Part shown: positions 14,277-14,413 of the stretch, piece after piece | How positions within the stretch are numbered: position 1 is the stretch's first letter | How the letters are laid out: every line of letters begins with the position of its first letter | Origin: Candidatus Sulfotelmatobacter sp. | Lineage (GTDB): Bacteria; Acidobacteriota; Terriglobia; Terriglobales; Acidobacteriaceae | Assembly (NCBI GenBank): GCA_030044775.1 | Contig: JASICF010000049.1 | Span: 1 to 14,413, forward strand | Direction: 5' to 3' | Length of the DNA stretch: 14,413 nt | The notes under the pieces: generated by a model | Told to the model about the DNA's origin: nothing | Databases searched by the model: none | The model's input: the letters and a program-made list of their open reading frames with translations, nothing else | Program-made: the position numbers and the translations under genes

Positions 14277-14413
14277 GGCCGTCCAACTCAGGCGCGATGC
14301 CGCTCCGCAGCCGCCGAAGCTTCGGCGATCCACCCCCGAATCCGAATCTCACGAAGGCGATTCATTGCAAGGAAATTCGGATGTCCCGACCTTCGCGACA
14401 TTCCGTTCCGCAA
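14277..14413. other. Right window end: no assignable gene, two weak coding possibilities
   Basis: On the minus strand a frame is open from the window edge to TGA at 14290-14288 (about 41 residues, ending IRGWIAEASAAAERHRA); it could be the 3' end of a converging gene. On the plus strand ATG 14381 follows AAGGAA by six bases and opens MSRPSRHSVPQ to the edge. The two exclude each other and neither is recognisable. A 16-bp perfect palindrome lies at 14312-14327. Confidence 0.25.

Noticed and set aside
1..14413. Defence islands, prophage, insertion sequences, CRISPR, toxin-antitoxin pairs
   Set aside because: No transposase, integrase, repeat array or small paired genes were seen; all sizeable frames are accounted for by the genes listed.

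Overview
The window looks like a chromosomal segment of an Acidobacteriota genome, probably class Terriglobia (Koribacter/Sulfotelmatobacter-like). This is inferred from moderately high GC and from gene families typical of that group: a PASTA-less Ser/Thr kinase fused to a WD40/TolB-type propeller, a YVTN-propeller lipoprotein with a CGQVYRPV start, a DUF5916 outer-membrane protein with a CBM9-like front domain, and a secreted DUF885 protein. No mobile element, CRISPR array, rRNA or tRNA was seen.

Layout. Positions 1-4034 are on the minus strand: the 5' three quarters of a secreted DUF885 metalloprotein (cut by the window edge) and, upstream of it, a transmembrane serine/threonine kinase with a periplasmic beta-propeller. 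The kinase reading frame is broken by one missing base in a G5 run near its 3' end. Back to back with the kinase across 83 bp is ispG (plus), the [4Fe-4S] enzyme of the MEP isoprenoid pathway. ispG converges on a YVTN-propeller lipoprotein (minus), behind which lies ku (minus), the DNA-end-binding factor of bacterial NHEJ. A 352-bp non-coding gap separates ku from a plus-strand series: a small secreted protein made of two tandem DUF5666-like units, an unrecognised secreted protein, ruvB (Holliday-junction helicase motor), a large DUF5916 outer-membrane protein, and rpmE (ribosomal protein L31, zinc-binding form) with a terminator after it.

The genes do not form an obvious single pathway. It is a mosaic of housekeeping genes (ispG, ruvB, rpmE, ku) interleaved with lineage-typical envelope genes. 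I found no convincing new multi-gene system. The observations most worth checking are the kinase frameshift, a recurring arrangement in which a -10-like hexamer sits only 7-11 bases before the start codon of four genes (possible leaderless transcripts), an ambiguous start of the DUF5916 gene with a short upstream reading frame, and small symmetric elements next to the DUF885, ku and rpmE starts.
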